Positions 1-12,289 of a DNA stretch of 64,000 nucleotides are shown here, one piece after another; position 1 is the stretch's first letter, and the number at the start of each line of letters is the position of its first letter. The stretch covers positions 2,170,001-2,234,000 of the forward strand of contig OZ017804.1 in the NCBI GenBank assembly GCA_963969395.1. The letters run 5' to 3'. This stretch comes from Pseudoscleropodium purum. Its lineage: Eukaryota; Streptophyta; Bryopsida; Hypnales; Brachytheciaceae. The notes beneath the pieces are model-generated. The model made no database searches, was not told the DNA's origin, and was given only the letters and a program-made list of their open reading frames with translations. The translations under genes and the position numbers were made by a program.

Positions 1-1958
1 TTATCGAGATTCCTAGTTTTGGGTTGCCAAAGCTCCGAGTTTCCATTTCTTCCGGTAGTCAGTTCAGTGTCCAAATCTTTGGGGATGTCATAATCTTCAT
101 TGTCTACCAAGGACAACAAGGACAAACATATGTAAATAGAGTTTAGAACTTAAATATCCGGCTCCAAAAACATTTAAAACAAGGATACCCACAAAATAAG
201 GGGAATAAATACTCCCATTCTACAAATCCTTTAAATACCATCACATTGTAGCCTAGCTTTTTGTATTACTTACTCCTTCAGCAAATTCAATCTTACCTGT
301 TGGTTCTGAATCTACATCTGCTTGTGGATCCCGCTCTATAAGAACTTGCTCCTCTTTTTCTGCACCCTTTAAACTTGCCTTAACTTGATCATCATTTAGA
401 TTCTTCATATCTGCTAAAACCACTCTTATTAATGAAGTGTGGTCTATGGACGTGGTTACGTTGATGAAAACAAAGACCATCGACATGCACATCTACTAAA
501 CTTGTCCTACCAAAATAGCCAAACAATTTTATTAGCAATCAAAGTTTCAACAAATGTTGGGTATGTGAAGCATTTAGCCGGCTTAAAATTATGATATAGA
601 GTGCTTTATCAACATCAAAAATACATGGCTCTCATCTCTTCATTCATTGAGGGTTCTAAGACTAATTTCTTGATCCGCAATTTCTTTAAGATGTATTGGT
701 AGTTTTAACTCTTTTATAATGCAAATCCTACATCAACTACAAATAGTTCCAAGCATAACATCATAGGAAAATATTGAGCCGTCGATGTATGATGTGGTGA
801 TAGATTCACAACTACAGCCCTCAATCAGAACAAGATTAAACAAAGAAAGGTGTTGGTTGCAAAGCACCAAAACCTTTGGAATTGATGTGCTTTATCAAAA
901 TACAAGACTTCCACAACATAAATCAATACGGTCTTGAATTAAGCGATTCACAATAGTACCATAAAATTACGACTCACCTTGTTTAGACCCATCGTCAGCA
1001 TCCAAACCTGTAATTTGGTCTTCAGGTCTCTTGACTTCTGTGCTTCTACTCGCCCCCTTTTCACTATCAGGGCTACCTATCCCATCGCGTTGTTCACTAT
1101 TCGAATTACCAATTATCGGCAAATCTGGTGGTGGAGCTCCAAATTGGTCAAAGTCAACCTCTTCATCGACAATGACATGTGCTGATTCCGGCTCTAGGAG
1201 TTTCTCTCCCCGTGTATCCTCATCAGGGACCGAAATCTCCTTACTTCGATCAATGTTTTCCAAAGGATTCTGCATGGGAAAAAGTTTTTTGAGAAATAAA
1301 TCTACTCTTCCAACTCATTGTTGTGCAAGAAATTCCACACCTCTTCCCCTTGCATACTGCCATCATGTGCTCCCGTATTCATGATCAACAAGTGACTCCA
1401 AACTGCTACATTTCAAACATAAGTAACCATTCTAGTACATTTCTCCTATTGCCATTCCATTCTACACCCAACAAGCATACAATATATGCAGGATATCATC
1501 TTTAATATTTGCTTAAGAAATCATGTCGTTGCTTACCTCAACTAGTGTTTAAGGGCACGTATGCAAAATTACTCGACTGCTTAAGAGAAGACAAGCCCTC
1601 AAATCCTCAAACCTTCCCGGTTAAGGAAAATCAAGAGATTCTCCTTGAATTGTATAGAAGAATAGGAAAATGGAGGACGAAATTTCACTACCTCTACAAC
1701 CGAATCTTCAGGCTCTGAAAGCTTCTCCATACTAGCAAGTTGTTGCTCAATATCGGTGTTCTTCTGATGGTCTCCACCTATACTTCTTGAGTTTTCGTCC
1801 TCTTGTTTATCCACGTTCTGATAAATACCCTCCCCTTCAGAAACTTCGCCATCATCAAGCATTGCATTAACTTCATCTTCCTCCATCGGTTCTACAATAT
1901 CGACATCCATACCAACCCACTCACGATTCTTCTCGGACCAAGGAAGGTCAGAGATCAT
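1..1958 (-). CDS. Acidic multi-exon protein, 3' end outside window
   Basis: Four consecutive exons on the minus strand can be joined. Exon 1692-1958 (possible ATG at 1958) ends GAG|GTAGTG. Exon 978-1269 has a pyrimidine-rich CCCATGCAG acceptor and an AAG|GTGAGT donor. Exon 270-410 starts after TTTTAGCAG. Exon 1-103 starts after CTTGGTAG and runs off the edge. Phases are 0, 1 and 1, if the third exon uses GTAATA rather than the better-looking GTAAGT four bases earlier. The peptide is strongly acidic and low in complexity (for example MEEDEVNAMLDDGEVSEGEG and DEEVDFDQFGAPPPDLP), which suggests a disordered nuclear or regulatory protein. I recognise no domain and assign no function. The true start is uncertain: ATG 1958 and the internal MDVDIVEP methionine are both possible, and an upstream exon may lie at 3821-4023. 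Conserved splice sites and phase support a real gene. Confidence 0.6.
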
Positions 1959-2116
1959 TCGACATGTAAACCGGGCCCTTTAATCGCTTCTCTCCAGATG
2001 CTTATAACTGGATACTGAAAAATCTTAAGCTGAAAGCTTAAAATAAATCTAAACCTTAAAAGCTTGTTGGAAGAAGTTCCGGGCCATTAAAGAAAAGCTT
2101 CATTGCTGCATCAAAG

Positions 2117-3121
2117 GATCCTAATTAGCATCAGCTTGATTCGTCTCATAACGGCGCAGTGAAAGCTTAGCAAATATTCACGAGATTGAAGTTCACAAAA
2201 ATTGTAAAGGTAAATTACCCATTATAGAAAGTGCACTAGGTTAACAACTCGGAATACTAAAAAGCGTTCATGATTGTACGGATTGTCTCCATTAAAGTTC
2301 TTTTCCATATTCTACTTAACGCATAACGTGAAAAATTACAAGTGAGACTGTTCTTTACACTAAATGTCATCTTCTCAACAATCACCCAGGGTTATCTAAA
2401 GAGAAAAATATCAGCAGGTACCTTTAAAAACGAGGTCGCACTCAATCCTTCAAGTCTTGCGTCGAAAGAATCCTTTGTTCGTTTGACACCATTGATCATG
2501 TGATGTTGTGACAGTCCTGCAGCTCCACACCATTTATGAAGACGTAACTAGTCATTCATCAGAGAAACCATTCCGATCACCACCCGCAATTAAACGTCCG
2601 CCTTGTTCCAAACTTACGTAACCTAGTTCAATTGTGGGTTCTAGTAAATAAGCAGCACGAAATCCCTTTTTGAAATCCAAAACTTAACATTAAGTGGTAG
2701 CTAGCACACAGGAAATTTATGAGAGTAGGCGCCGCCGCAAAATAAGAAAAAGATTTCAAGAACCGAGCAGGCATGAATTTGCGAGAACGCTATGAACCGA
2801 ATTCGGGCAGATAATGAGCAAGCACCGGAAAGAAAAACAGTGTGCACATTCCTTGCACAGATTCTGCAAATTAGGAAAGTCGACATCGCATGAGCAAATT
2901 CGGGCATGTAGTAAGAAAGCACCGCGAATTGGACGTCATTTGCTAAGAGAAAGAAACAGAGGCCCATCTAAGAAACACGCAGGATAGAGAGAGACGGAAA
3001 AAGATGGGCAACTTTGGAACTACGGATATTAAGAAGAGCCTAAGCAAGCAGAATACAGACCAAACATATTCAATAATGACGAAACAGAAACACTAAACAG
3101 TTGCATCTATCAAGGAAAAAT
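2117..3121. repeat. 1-kb segmental duplication, copy 1
   Basis: This stretch is nearly identical to 12627-13634 in direct orientation. Similarity begins at ATCCTAATTAGCA and ends at CTATCAAGGAAAAA. Differences are scattered single bases and a few small indels, so the duplication is much younger than most repeats here. It lies just upstream of the first recognised exon of the minus-strand acidic gene and may include its 5' flank. An 88-codon minus-strand open frame (2701-2967) is preserved in both copies with only a few substitutions, but it resembles no protein I know. Confidence 0.9.
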
Positions 3122-3180
3122 TTCACTCGCTGACTAAGTTCACTCATCGTAGTGAAATTTCACTTGCTGACTAAGTTCAC
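3119..3180. repeat. 37-bp tandem pair
   Basis: TTTCACTCGCTGACTAAGTT at 3121 recurs with one mismatch at 3158, a period of 37 bases. It starts exactly where homology to the 12.6-kb copy of the 1-kb duplication stops. Confidence 0.85.
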
Positions 3181-3820
3181 GCATTCGATCACTAAGCTCA
3201 TCCTCCATAAGTTCCTGAACATGAAGCTAGCTGGGGCCTCCAGAACTTCATCGGTCACGCTTCCCTTTGTGCAGTGCACTGCAGTCCAGAGGAAGGGCCC
3301 CCAAAATCGCCACCTCAAATCGTTGACAACTGCGACACACGACTAAAAAACGATGGATACCACCGAAAATCTGAAGTGGTTTTCTATCATCTACCTCAAA
3401 ACTGGACCCTGCGGAACTTTTGCAAACGATAGTCCATTTCGTGAAAATGGTCTGAATCCGGCTCCAAAAACGGTGACACATATATCCACGAAGGTCTGAA
3501 ATCTAGGTCAGAGACGGATTTATGATTCAGAGACCCACGGTCCGGAAGGAGTCAAAGCATTGGAATACCGCCCGCCCATTTCATCGAAATTGTCGGTATC
3601 CGAAGCAACGAAATCTTTGGTGAGGTGGACTCTTCCTTCCTTTGACACCAAGAAATTGACTAAGTCTAACAATAGTACTCACTACGCTCACCAGCAACAA
3701 CACTGTCGATTTCGTTTCAGTATGGTGTCTCCACACTTGACACAAAAAAGGAAACACGTACAACAATAATTTCAAGGACGCTGAGTGATGAAAAGTGGGT
3801 AGGAAACGCAAGGCACTCAC

Positions 3821-4023
3821 CTCATGCGACAGAAAATTTCTTCAAGAGGCACAAGTTTCACCCGACGGCCCTCAGAATACTGTCTCTGATCTCGCAACAA
3901 AAGCTCGTCACCTCGACTAACTTCCACTTCCTCACAAGCCTCGCAGAGCTCCTGGTTGGGGTCCAAAGACTGGACGGAGCAGAGAACCCTTGCGTGAGAA
4001 AAACGCCAGGACCGAATCCTCAC
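3821..4023 (-). CDS. Possible exon ending in a strong splice donor
   Basis: A minus-strand open frame here is charged and not low in complexity (DPNQELCEACEEVEVSRGDE, then QRQYSEGRRVKLVPLEEIFC). It ends at ATGAG|GTGAGT, a near-perfect plant donor, in phase 2. It is on the same strand as, and about 1.9 kb upstream of, the acidic gene at 1-1958, so it could be an earlier exon of that gene. No phase-compatible acceptor was found that joins the two without a stop. The 5' boundary is arbitrary. Function unknown; it could also be an unrelated gene or chance. Confidence 0.3.
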
Positions 4024-4187
4024 GAAAACACTGTTGCAAAGCAGGATGTAAAGTAAAGTTGCGAGAATTCCGTCCTGCCGTGTGTCCCACTCATAATATA
4101 GAAATGGAAAATATGATAGACAGCTGGGAAATGCTCTTGTCCGGCCTCTGGGGTTCCTTCATTCGTAGACTTTAAGCCGTATGGTAA

Positions 4188-4443
4188 GAGCATCCCCACC
4201 AGGGGCTTCTGTTCCGTAAATCTCAGTCTCGAAGCAGTCAACCTTGACTGGATACGGATGAGACCTCGCTAGTTCGCCAAATGAGCCTCTGCATACAGAA
4301 CTCGCCCGGCGTTTTACAGAATTCTGTATAATTTAGGGATACAGAACTTGGAAGCAGATTGGTGCGAGGAGTTTCTGCATCTCTATCTGCATTTGAGGTC
4401 CTCTCCCTAATTAGGGATACAGAACTAGTTGGTGGGGATGCTC
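4188..4443. mobile_element. Tourist-like (PIF/Harbinger-type) MITE, 256 bp
   Basis: Terminal inverted repeats begin GAGCATCCCCACCA on both sides, and weaker matching continues inward (TTCTGT..CC). The element is flanked by the 3-bp duplication TAA (4185-4187 and 4444-4446), the target expected for PIF/Harbinger. The interior contains two copies of TTAGGGATACAGAACT. There is no coding capacity. A second family member lies at 28594-29014. Confidence 0.85.
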
Positions 4444-4446
4444 TAA

Positions 4447-6194
4447 GTGGGGCTTCTTGCTTTCTCCACGATGAGATGTTTCCAAGAGAATATTGTAGGG
4501 CAGGCAAGTCTGGAAGTGTTTGCACACGTTCATTTCGTTGCGGTTTACTCAGACCTGTTTCAGTTGGTCGGTGGTAACTCAGCTCAGCTCTCGTCCATTG
4601 GAATTTATCCCCGTCCGACGATGATCCAGCAAGAAAGAATGATTCCTCCCAGCTTGCCTATCACCAAGATACACGGCTTTGTCCAAACCCTGAATTTACC
4701 TGCTAAATACTCAACTATCCACCTGGTGAATGACGAATGGTTTGAAAATTGCAGCTCATCCAACAAATATTAAATTATTGGCAGAGCAAGCTTCGAAGGA
4801 AGTTTACTCGCGTAATCAATTATCAACAACAAAGGAAAAATCTGATTGCTCTACATGAACCACTAATTATATAGATATTAACTGTAGGGGAATTAGTATT
4901 AGTCATTCTCGTTTTTACGAGAGACCTTCCTAATCTATCTTCAATTCAAGATAAATTGGAATGTTTCAGAGCACCAAAATGATGATGTTCTCGAAGCCAG
5001 AGTTGGTACTTCTTTCGCCCCTGTTGTGAATGTGCTACTTTCACTCAATCTGCAGTTTGTCTGGTTTTGAGTCTGCTTAGCCTTTGGGATAAAGAGCTCC
5101 TGCCCTGCGCTTTGTAATGAAATCCTCCCCTTTTTGCTATGAAATTTTCTAATCATTTAAAAGAAACACCAAAACTAGGGCTTGTATTGATGAGATTTCA
5201 GATAGACGCCTAGGAAGTGCCAATTTCTGGATAATATCTTGACAATTTGACCAAGTTGTGTCTGCACAACGTCTGCAGCCCATTCCCCTCAATCGACAGC
5301 CCCCGTCGTCACCATTAATTAATTTGGAGAAGTCTGGAGACCGACAATTAGTCGGAGAACAAAATAAATCATGCAGAGATTGTTCATGCAGCTTTGCAGA
5401 TATAAAATCTGTACAAGAGCAGTCAGAATTCAAAGCGATGTGGATCGATATACGCCTGAATCCTCTGCAAGACACTCCATGAATTGAAGCGCTAGCTAGC
5501 TATCTTTGCTTGCTGGATCAGATCGGCGCGGCTTGCAGGACACTCAGGGAAATTAATATTGAATGTTCCGGGGTTACAAATACATGGTTTTGTTCTTACG
5601 AAGGGGCCGTCAATCGATCAGTGTTTGATGGATCCAGGAGAAATCCAGGATAGAAATTGGACAAATGTTTCTTTGTGTCCAAATTCCACTCCTATTTGTG
5701 TCTATGTCTAGTGTATCGTTTTCTATCATCGATCACTGGACATTGACTATGGAATTCGAATTCTTCAAGTTATAATTCCATACATGGACATTTTGAATTT
5801 CTCCTGTGATCATCTGTTGAACTTGAAGCCTGGATTGCACGAATCGATCAATCACTTTGGCGCTGTCGCCAAGAGTGCAGAATTCTTATTAGAGGCGGGC
5901 AAATTCCAGCTTGAGATCGAGGTACGTCAACATTTGTGAAAATCAGACTCTCCTTTGATTTGTAGAGCAATTGGGTCTACTTAATTCGATTCAGATTCAA
6001 ATTAGATCGAGATTTCAAAAAATAATTTGAACACTGGATTGGTTTGTTGAAGTATTTCTGATCGATGCTCTGTCATGCTGAGTAATTTTTTGAATTGTAC
6101 GTTCATTACCATTCTTCTTTAAGTTTGTGACATGAAGAAAAATTTTGGTGCCATAATTGTGCCAATTTATTGAATTTACTATTGGTACCAATAG
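4447..6194. other. No recognised gene
   Basis: Mixed composition. A 108-codon minus-strand frame (5149-5475) is open but lacks recognisable motifs and convincing splice context. I see no repeat with a second copy in the window. Confidence 0.4.
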
Positions 6195-6474
6195 CATTAG
6201 AAGAGTTTTGGGGGGTTCAGAAGCTTGTTTCGGGCCTATTCCCCGCAGCGAGGGGAACGGCCTGCTGTCAGAAAAAAAAATTTCATTAAAAAAATAAAAT
6301 AAAAAAATTAGTCTCCAAATGCAAAAAAAAATTATTTTAAAAAAAAGTAAAAAGTAAAAAGTCAATGACGTGGCACGGTCTTGGACACGTTAGATTGCTC
6401 CGCCAAACCTATTTCCTACATTCGCAGGCTATGATAACTCACAGGCATCCAAAGGCCCCAAAAATCTTCTAATG
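6195..6474. mobile_element. CATTAGAAG-family MITE, copy 1 (280 bp)
   Basis: The left end CATTAGAAGAGTTTTGGGG is the inverted repeat of the right end (CCCCAAAAATCTTCTAATG). A TAG trinucleotide flanks both sides (6192-6194 and 6475-6477) and may be the target duplication. The interior has a CTGCTGTCAG box followed by a poly-A/T block, shared with the copies at 8224, 9636 and 10310. Confidence 0.75.
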
Positions 6475-8223
6475 TAGGCACTTATTAGATAACAAAAGGC
6501 ATGTGTCTTTTTCTTTTGAAATGAGGATGCATATGTGTTATGGTCTCTTTCCTTTTGTACATGATTACAGTACAAGATTCAACTATCAAATAAATAATAA
6601 CAATAAAATGAATGAAGCTTTCATTAGTCTAATTTTTTTATTTTCTTTACTTGTGAAGTTCTTTATTGATAAGGAGTTGTGACCAAATGTTTGTCCCCTT
6701 CTAAATTATATTTTTCACAATATGACCAATATAAGTTATTCATTTTTTTTCAATTAATTTTTTGAAGTTAGACATATTTATATATCTTGAACTATAAATG
6801 ACTTGCAAGAAAAAATTGTGAAAATTTGCATAATACAAATATAAGAAAATTAACATAAGAATCTAAAAATATTTAGATGAAATAAAAACAAAAATTATAT
6901 GTGCTCAAGAGATGTTTGCATTCATCTCTTATTTGAAATTAGAACATATGGTCCTTTTCCTAGTTAAAAGTTAGTGTTTATAATGCTTGAATTCTATATT
7001 GTCACACTCATTTGCAAATGGTTTAGTATCACATACCCATGGCAACATGCACTTGGTTGGTCTTGCCTTAGAGCCTCTCTACTCTAGCCATCAAGTCATA
7101 TAGCCAATGATAAAGAACAAGCCCACTTGGTGCCAGTAGTAAGGTTTCTTTTCATTTATTTTGGGCAATACCAAAAGTGATCTTCAATGGAGTAATGAAG
7201 CTATTTACATCCATGGAAATAGATGAAATCTACAATACATGGATGAAAATTCATTCATTCATCCAAAAGAATGTACATGCATCCCAAATAGAGCAATACC
7301 ATCTGAAGATTTGATAGCAATTTAGCAATTTCATCCGCTCTTATAAAAGAAGAATATTCATCAAATATTCCCTATAAAAAATTACACATTGCTTTTTAGC
7401 AGAAATTGTATGTACTCTAAAACCACTCTCCTGGCATGACATGTGACATGTGGTGGAGAATGACTTGGCTGATGGTCCCAGTGGAGATGCTCTTTAACTG
7501 TTGAACGCCCCATCCATGGCTCCTTGGACTGCTGTAGCTTTTGGAAGAAAATAGCAATTTGACCTTGGTTTGACTTGAAACAATTTAACGTACTGGGAAT
7601 TCAAATTGCATGAACATGAAACTGTTGAAACTGTTTGAAAATTCTCTTTGAAACCATGCTGATAATAATTTTTTTAAACTTTGAATTCACTGTTTGAATT
7701 CAAACGTGAGCAAAAAGTATGTATGGTACACCCCAACCTGGATAATTTGACTGCTTCGAAGAAAGTCATATTAAAGGTCAAGTAGTATGAATGTGAGACA
7801 AGTGTATTACTAACAATGATAGCATGACAAAAGTGCAAGATATTTTAGAATGTTGTTTTGGTGAGAATAAAAATGTAGACATAGTCTTTAACACATACAT
7901 GATTATCAAGGAAAAAGGAACCCTAACAAATTAAAGAATGAGTGATAGACAATAGGTGTGTACAAGGATCACATCTTTTGTACTTCTTTTCATGTTTTTA
8001 TGCACAAATTAGCAAATACACATGTGGATAGATGCACACAATTGTTGCATACAATAGGAGCACTAAAAACCAATATTGTATCCAATGGTGTCCAACTTTT
8101 TAGGTAAGGCAATAATTTTAGAACCTAAATCTAGATCGACTAAAGATAGCTTATCATTTTGGTCAACAAAAAATGAGATGTTTCTAATCTATCTATAGTT
8201 AGATTCTAAAATAACTACCACGT
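6475..8223. other. AT-rich intergenic DNA
   Basis: No coding signal. Near 7070-7495 there is a weak GAGC-type inverted pair that may be a decayed MITE but is not good enough to call. Confidence 0.5.
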
Positions 8224-8495
8224 CATTACAAGATTTTTGAAAGCAATAAGAGACTGTAAGTTCCCCAACCTTGAAAATACTATAAACACTGGAAATGATG
8301 TGGCCAAGAGAGTGCCACATCATTTCCTCAAAAAAAAAATTTTAATTTCAACTTTTTTTGCATTTTAAGAACTAGAAAAAAAATTGTTTTTCTTGAAATT
8401 TTTTTTTGACAACTGACCATACTCTTTGTTGTGGGGGAATAGTGACAAGAATAAGCCCAAAACGGCCTCTTATTGCCCTCAAATCTCCTCTAATG
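8224..8495. mobile_element. CATTAGAAG-family MITE, copy 2, with internal hairpin
   Basis: The left end CATTACAAGATTTTTGAAAG pairs with the right end (CTTTCAAAT-like, closing CTCCTCTAATG), and both continue into an AATAAGAGxC(T/C)G motif. Inside is a perfect 14-bp inverted repeat, GGAAATGATGTGGC at 8291-8304 against 8314-8327, with a 9-base loop. Overlapping short open frames here are not credible genes. Confidence 0.7.
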
Positions 8496-8764
8496 CTAGA
8501 AATGGGTACAATGTTGTATTTGGGTGCTCCAATCTTAATCCTCAAACAATGGATTGGTCATTGTGGAAATCATTTTTTTTGGTATCGTATAAATTTTTGG
8601 ATCAAAAAAATGCAAAAGCACTCATTAGAAGTCAAATTACTCTAAATGATCTTTTTGCTTTTTTCACACAAAATTTGGAGGATGAAGAGTTGTAGTTTTG
8701 TCTTGCATGGATAGATTCTTTGTCATTCATCAACTAAAAAAACGTTCACCATATCATTTTTGGG

Positions 8765-9635
8765 TTAATACTATTTTTCAAATTTGATTGTTTCAATTTA
8801 ATCTCTAAGATAACCTCCATTTCTTGACTTGCTCTCAATTGGTTTGATTTACTAAATTTTAGGACATTTGAAAATATGAGTCAAAAGTTATGGCCTAATA
8901 TGTAGTTTATTTTTCAACTTAGGTAGTTTGGGCAAATTTGAAAAAATCACTTTTTTCAATAACAAAAATTTGAAATTAATTTTCTAGATTTATATATACA
9001 TAGAAAGATTTGAATCATTCCATTTTGATCAATGAATCAAAAGCTATGCGGTGTTTTAGTTTATGGGTAGTCATGGATTTAATAAAGAATTTTGAAGTTC
9101 TTTATTGAACTCAATTTTCAGTATTTTTGAAAAAAAATACAAACATTAGGTGAAGATTGTTTATTACAACATTACAACCATTGAGATTGGCATTTTTCAA
9201 TTCTATAACTAAATTATTAACTATTTTTGTATTTTGATTCATTCTCTACTTCTTTCTACTTATGATTTTTTTCCTATATGTTGTACAATTCCAAATGATT
9301 TGAAAATTTTCAAGCATATATCCAACTTGCCTTGAAGAATTAATTCAAAGAGTTGCAATTATTTTGGACATTTTTTCATACAAATGTGACCCTGTGAAGT
9401 GCAGTTGCCCACTGCCCAGTTTTTTGAAGGACCCAAAAAAGGCTTTTTGCCAATTCAAACACTAATATTTTGCAATCTATGTGGTGGAAATTTCTGAAAT
9501 TTTTTCCACATCTTTTAAAAATATCATACTAAAAGATCCTATGATTAAATATGTTTAAAATATTAAAATTTTCTTTTTCATACCTATCCTATAAATAGCA
9601 GTTTTAGAGTGTTTTTGGTAAAAACATAGTCAAGC
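8765..9635. mobile_element. Diverged unit of the 0.93-kb TTAA repeat
   Basis: From about 8890 rightward this follows the right arm of the palindrome at 37006-37925: shared blocks include AAAAAATCACTTTTTTCA, TTTGAATCATTCCATTTTGA, CAACATTACAACC and GACATTTTTTCATACAAATG. The left 120 bases are diverged. The right end runs directly into the MITE at 9636. Confidence 0.7.
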
Positions 9636-9915
9636 CTATTTGAAGATTTTCAGCTCCTTTATGGACTGTGAATTCCCTAGGCTGCCAGCGTCAAGGAAAT
9701 AGCCTTGCAATAGCTTGCAATTGTTGCCTGACATGACATGGTGATTGTCACGTCACCAAATTTATTTTTTTTAAATACTTTTTTTTTGCATTTTCAATTT
9801 TTCAATTTTTTTTTTCAATAAAGCAAAATCTGATAGCCAATTTGCCAGGGAACAATGTCGAAGGAACAAGCCTGAAACGGCCCTCCAACCCCCCTCCCCC
9901 CAATCTCTTCTAATG
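9636..9915. mobile_element. CATTAGAAG-family MITE, copy 3
   Basis: The right end AATCTCTTCTAATG and the adjacent box AACAAGCCTGAAACGGCCCT match the family. The left end (TTTGAAGATTTTCAGCTCC...) is the degraded inverted partner. The poly-T core and CTGACATGACATGG segment align to copy 1. It sits at the end of the TTAA unit, so insertion into that repeat is likely. Confidence 0.6.
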
Positions 9916-10309
9916 GAACTTTAGGGGTTAAGAGTGTTTTTTTTCCTTTGTTCTTCACATCATGGACAGAAAGCATTTTTATTTTTATTTCTTTGGTTCC
10001 CTGGGACCTAAAGGGTTGAGCGTACCATCACTACCATGGTAGGATACTAACTAAAGGGAGTTTGAGTTGACCAGGTTGACTCATGTTGACTGAGGACCGT
10101 TTTTGCATAGCTGGATAAAGCCAGTTGATCATTGTCCTGTACTGTACAATACAGGGGACACCGTGGGTTCAGTTCTGGAAAGAGCCTCCATCAATTCCGG
10201 GCGTTCGACGAGGGGAGGTGGGGACCCCCAAACCGACATTATTTAATTTATTAAAATTCTTAAAGAACCATTGAATTAAAAAAGAAAACCAAGTTCAAAG
10301 CAGCCAAAC

Positions 10310-10541
10310 CATTAGAGGATTTTCTAGGGTTCGGGAGGGCCGTTTCAAGCACCTTGTCCCTATAGTTCCCCCTCTAGCAAAGTGAACGCCATGCTGTCCA
10401 AAAAAAAAAATTTAATAAAAAAAAAATTATTTAATTTCTTAAAATTAAAAAAAAAGTTGAAAAAGAAATTCAGCTAGTTCCCTGGGTCCAAGAATGGGTG
10501 GGAACTCATAGCCCTCCTGGACCCCAAAAAATCTTCTAATG
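10310..10541. mobile_element. CATTAGAAG-family MITE, copy 4
   Basis: The left end CATTAGAGGATTTTCTAGGG is inverted against the right end (CCCCAAAAAATCTTCTAATG). The internal GGGAGGGCCGTTTCAAGC and GCTGTCC plus poly-A are as in the other copies. No clear target duplication. Confidence 0.7.
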
Positions 10542-10995
10542 CAAGAAAGGTTGAACAATGAAGAGATAAGAGCAAAAAGAAGCCCAAACTAAACAAGAAA
10601 CCTTGAGAAAAAGACAAGAGGGGCCCCCCTCTCTTGTTCCACATAATGCAAGCACCAATCCTATAGGTAAGCACTAAAGATTTTAGCTAGATTTTACCAA
10701 ACTTGGCCCAAATAGAAGAAGCCAACTACAAACAGTGAGTAATGGCAAGTTGTGCCGCACGATCTAAGTCCAGAAGCGCCTCCCAAATGGCCTTTTGAGT
10801 GACATCTAAAGGTGATTATTCTTGAGAGAAGACCTTGTTGTTGTAGGAAATCCAAATAATCCAAAGGACAAAGAACTTGGGAGCAAGGACCAAATAGCCT
10901 TGATGTCTTGGAAGCAACTAGGTGTTAAAGCTCTGAAGACACATTGGACCAAACCAACACTTATGTGCCTAGTTACTAATTTATTATTATAAGAC

Positions 10996-11660
10996 TCGTC
11001 AAATTTTCTTATTTTCTTTGGTGGCAAGGGAAAAAAGATGAGGTTCCAATGTACCAAAAAACATGACATTTGGATACCACATGCAAAAATTAAGAAGGGT
11101 AAAAAAAATTGGATAGATGTTTTGAAATCGTTTCTTTTGCATATGTACATATAGATTTAGACTAGTCAAATTTTTAATGGTTTTCTTGTTGGAAAGTGAA
11201 AGGAGGTTCCAATGCACCAAAGAAGGCAACCTTCTGATACCATATGCAAAAGTTAGGAAGGGTAAAAAGAAATTGAGGTAGATGGTTTCAAATTGTTTCT
11301 TCTACATATATGCATATTGATTTAGACTGGTCAAATTTTTGTTGTTTTTCTTATTGGAAAGTGAAAGGAAGTTCCAACACACTAAAAAACATAACATTTT
11401 GATCCTATATGGTAAAATTAGGAAGGGTCAAAGGATTTTTTGAAGGATTTTTTGAAATTACTTCTTTAGCATATGTACATTACAATAATTTTGACTTGGT
11501 CAAATTTTCATAATTTCTTATTGGAAAGTGAAAGGAGATTCCAACACACTAAAGAATGACATTTGAATATTGTATATTGCATACAAAAATTTAGAAGAGT
11601 CAAAGTATTTCAATTTGGTAGATGTTTTAAATTTGTTTCTTCCATATATGCATATATTGA
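10996..11660 (+). repeat. Tandem array, four ~170-bp units
   Basis: Units start at GTCAAATTTTC near 10996, 11165, 11330 and 11499. Each carries GGAAAGTGAAAGGAGGTTCC, then GATACCATATGCAAAAxTTA, GAAGGGTAAAA and TTTCTTCxxCATATATGCAT. The units are 80-90% similar by eye, which means old. Solitary copies lie at 27475-27715 (minus) and 60725-60960 (plus). Confidence 0.85.
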
Positions 11661-11757
11661 TTCTGGAAATGTACAAAGAATGATGATAGCAAGTTGTGAT
11701 TTAGAGTGTACCCACCTTACACATTGACTAATGTTTGATTAATAATTCAAGGTAGGG

Positions 11758-12007
11758 TGCCCTTAAAACAACCCTATTCTAAAAGCAACTATTAGCAAAG
11801 AGGTACATTTTTCTTTCTTCAATGTACAAATAAAGTACATTTCAAGAAGTGATCGCTTTCAGTGACCATTGTGTTCAACTTCAAAAATTTGTAACTAATT
11901 CCATGAAGGTCCAAAAAATATGAATCAACTTGGATTAGATGCCAATTCCATTTGTCTTCCTATAAAGATTTAATGAAGGAATTCAGCCCCCCCCCCCCCC
12001 CCCCCCC
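11758..12007 (+). repeat. Solo TIR-like fragment followed by poly-C
   Basis: 11758-11965 matches the terminal repeat of the 55600-57650 element (AACTTCAAAAATTTGTAACT, CAACTTGGATTAGATGCCAA). It is followed by 21 consecutive C residues at 11987-12007. Confidence 0.75.
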
Positions 12008-12289
12008 TCCAAAATAAATGTAATTTGACTCTTTAAAGGTCACACTACCTTAGCACACTTTAGCTTACAATAGATTCTAGTTATGTCAATACATTAGGTC
12101 ATGTGGAAGTGTTTTAGAATGATTCAAAGACACTATTCAATTAATTAGTGTGCATACAAAATATATTTGTGTTATTCGTGTGCAATTGTGTTAACTGGTG
12201 CCATTTTTCCTAAATTGATTGCATTCTTGGGCTCCGGTAAGGCTTAAACCTTATAAGGACATTGCAGACCAAAGTTGTCCAATGAATGA

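Noticed and set aside
2701..2967. 88-codon hydrophobic frame kept in both copies of the 1-kb duplication
   Set aside because: Conservation is explained by the recent duplication; no motif or initiation context supports a gene.
7070..7495. Possible GAGC-type MITE with ends GAGCCTCTCTACT and GAGCATCTCCACT
   Set aside because: End similarity is short, and the flanks do not give a matching target duplication.
11987..12007. Run of 21 C residues
   Set aside because: A simple homopolymer with no sign of function; length may also be a sequencing or assembly artefact.
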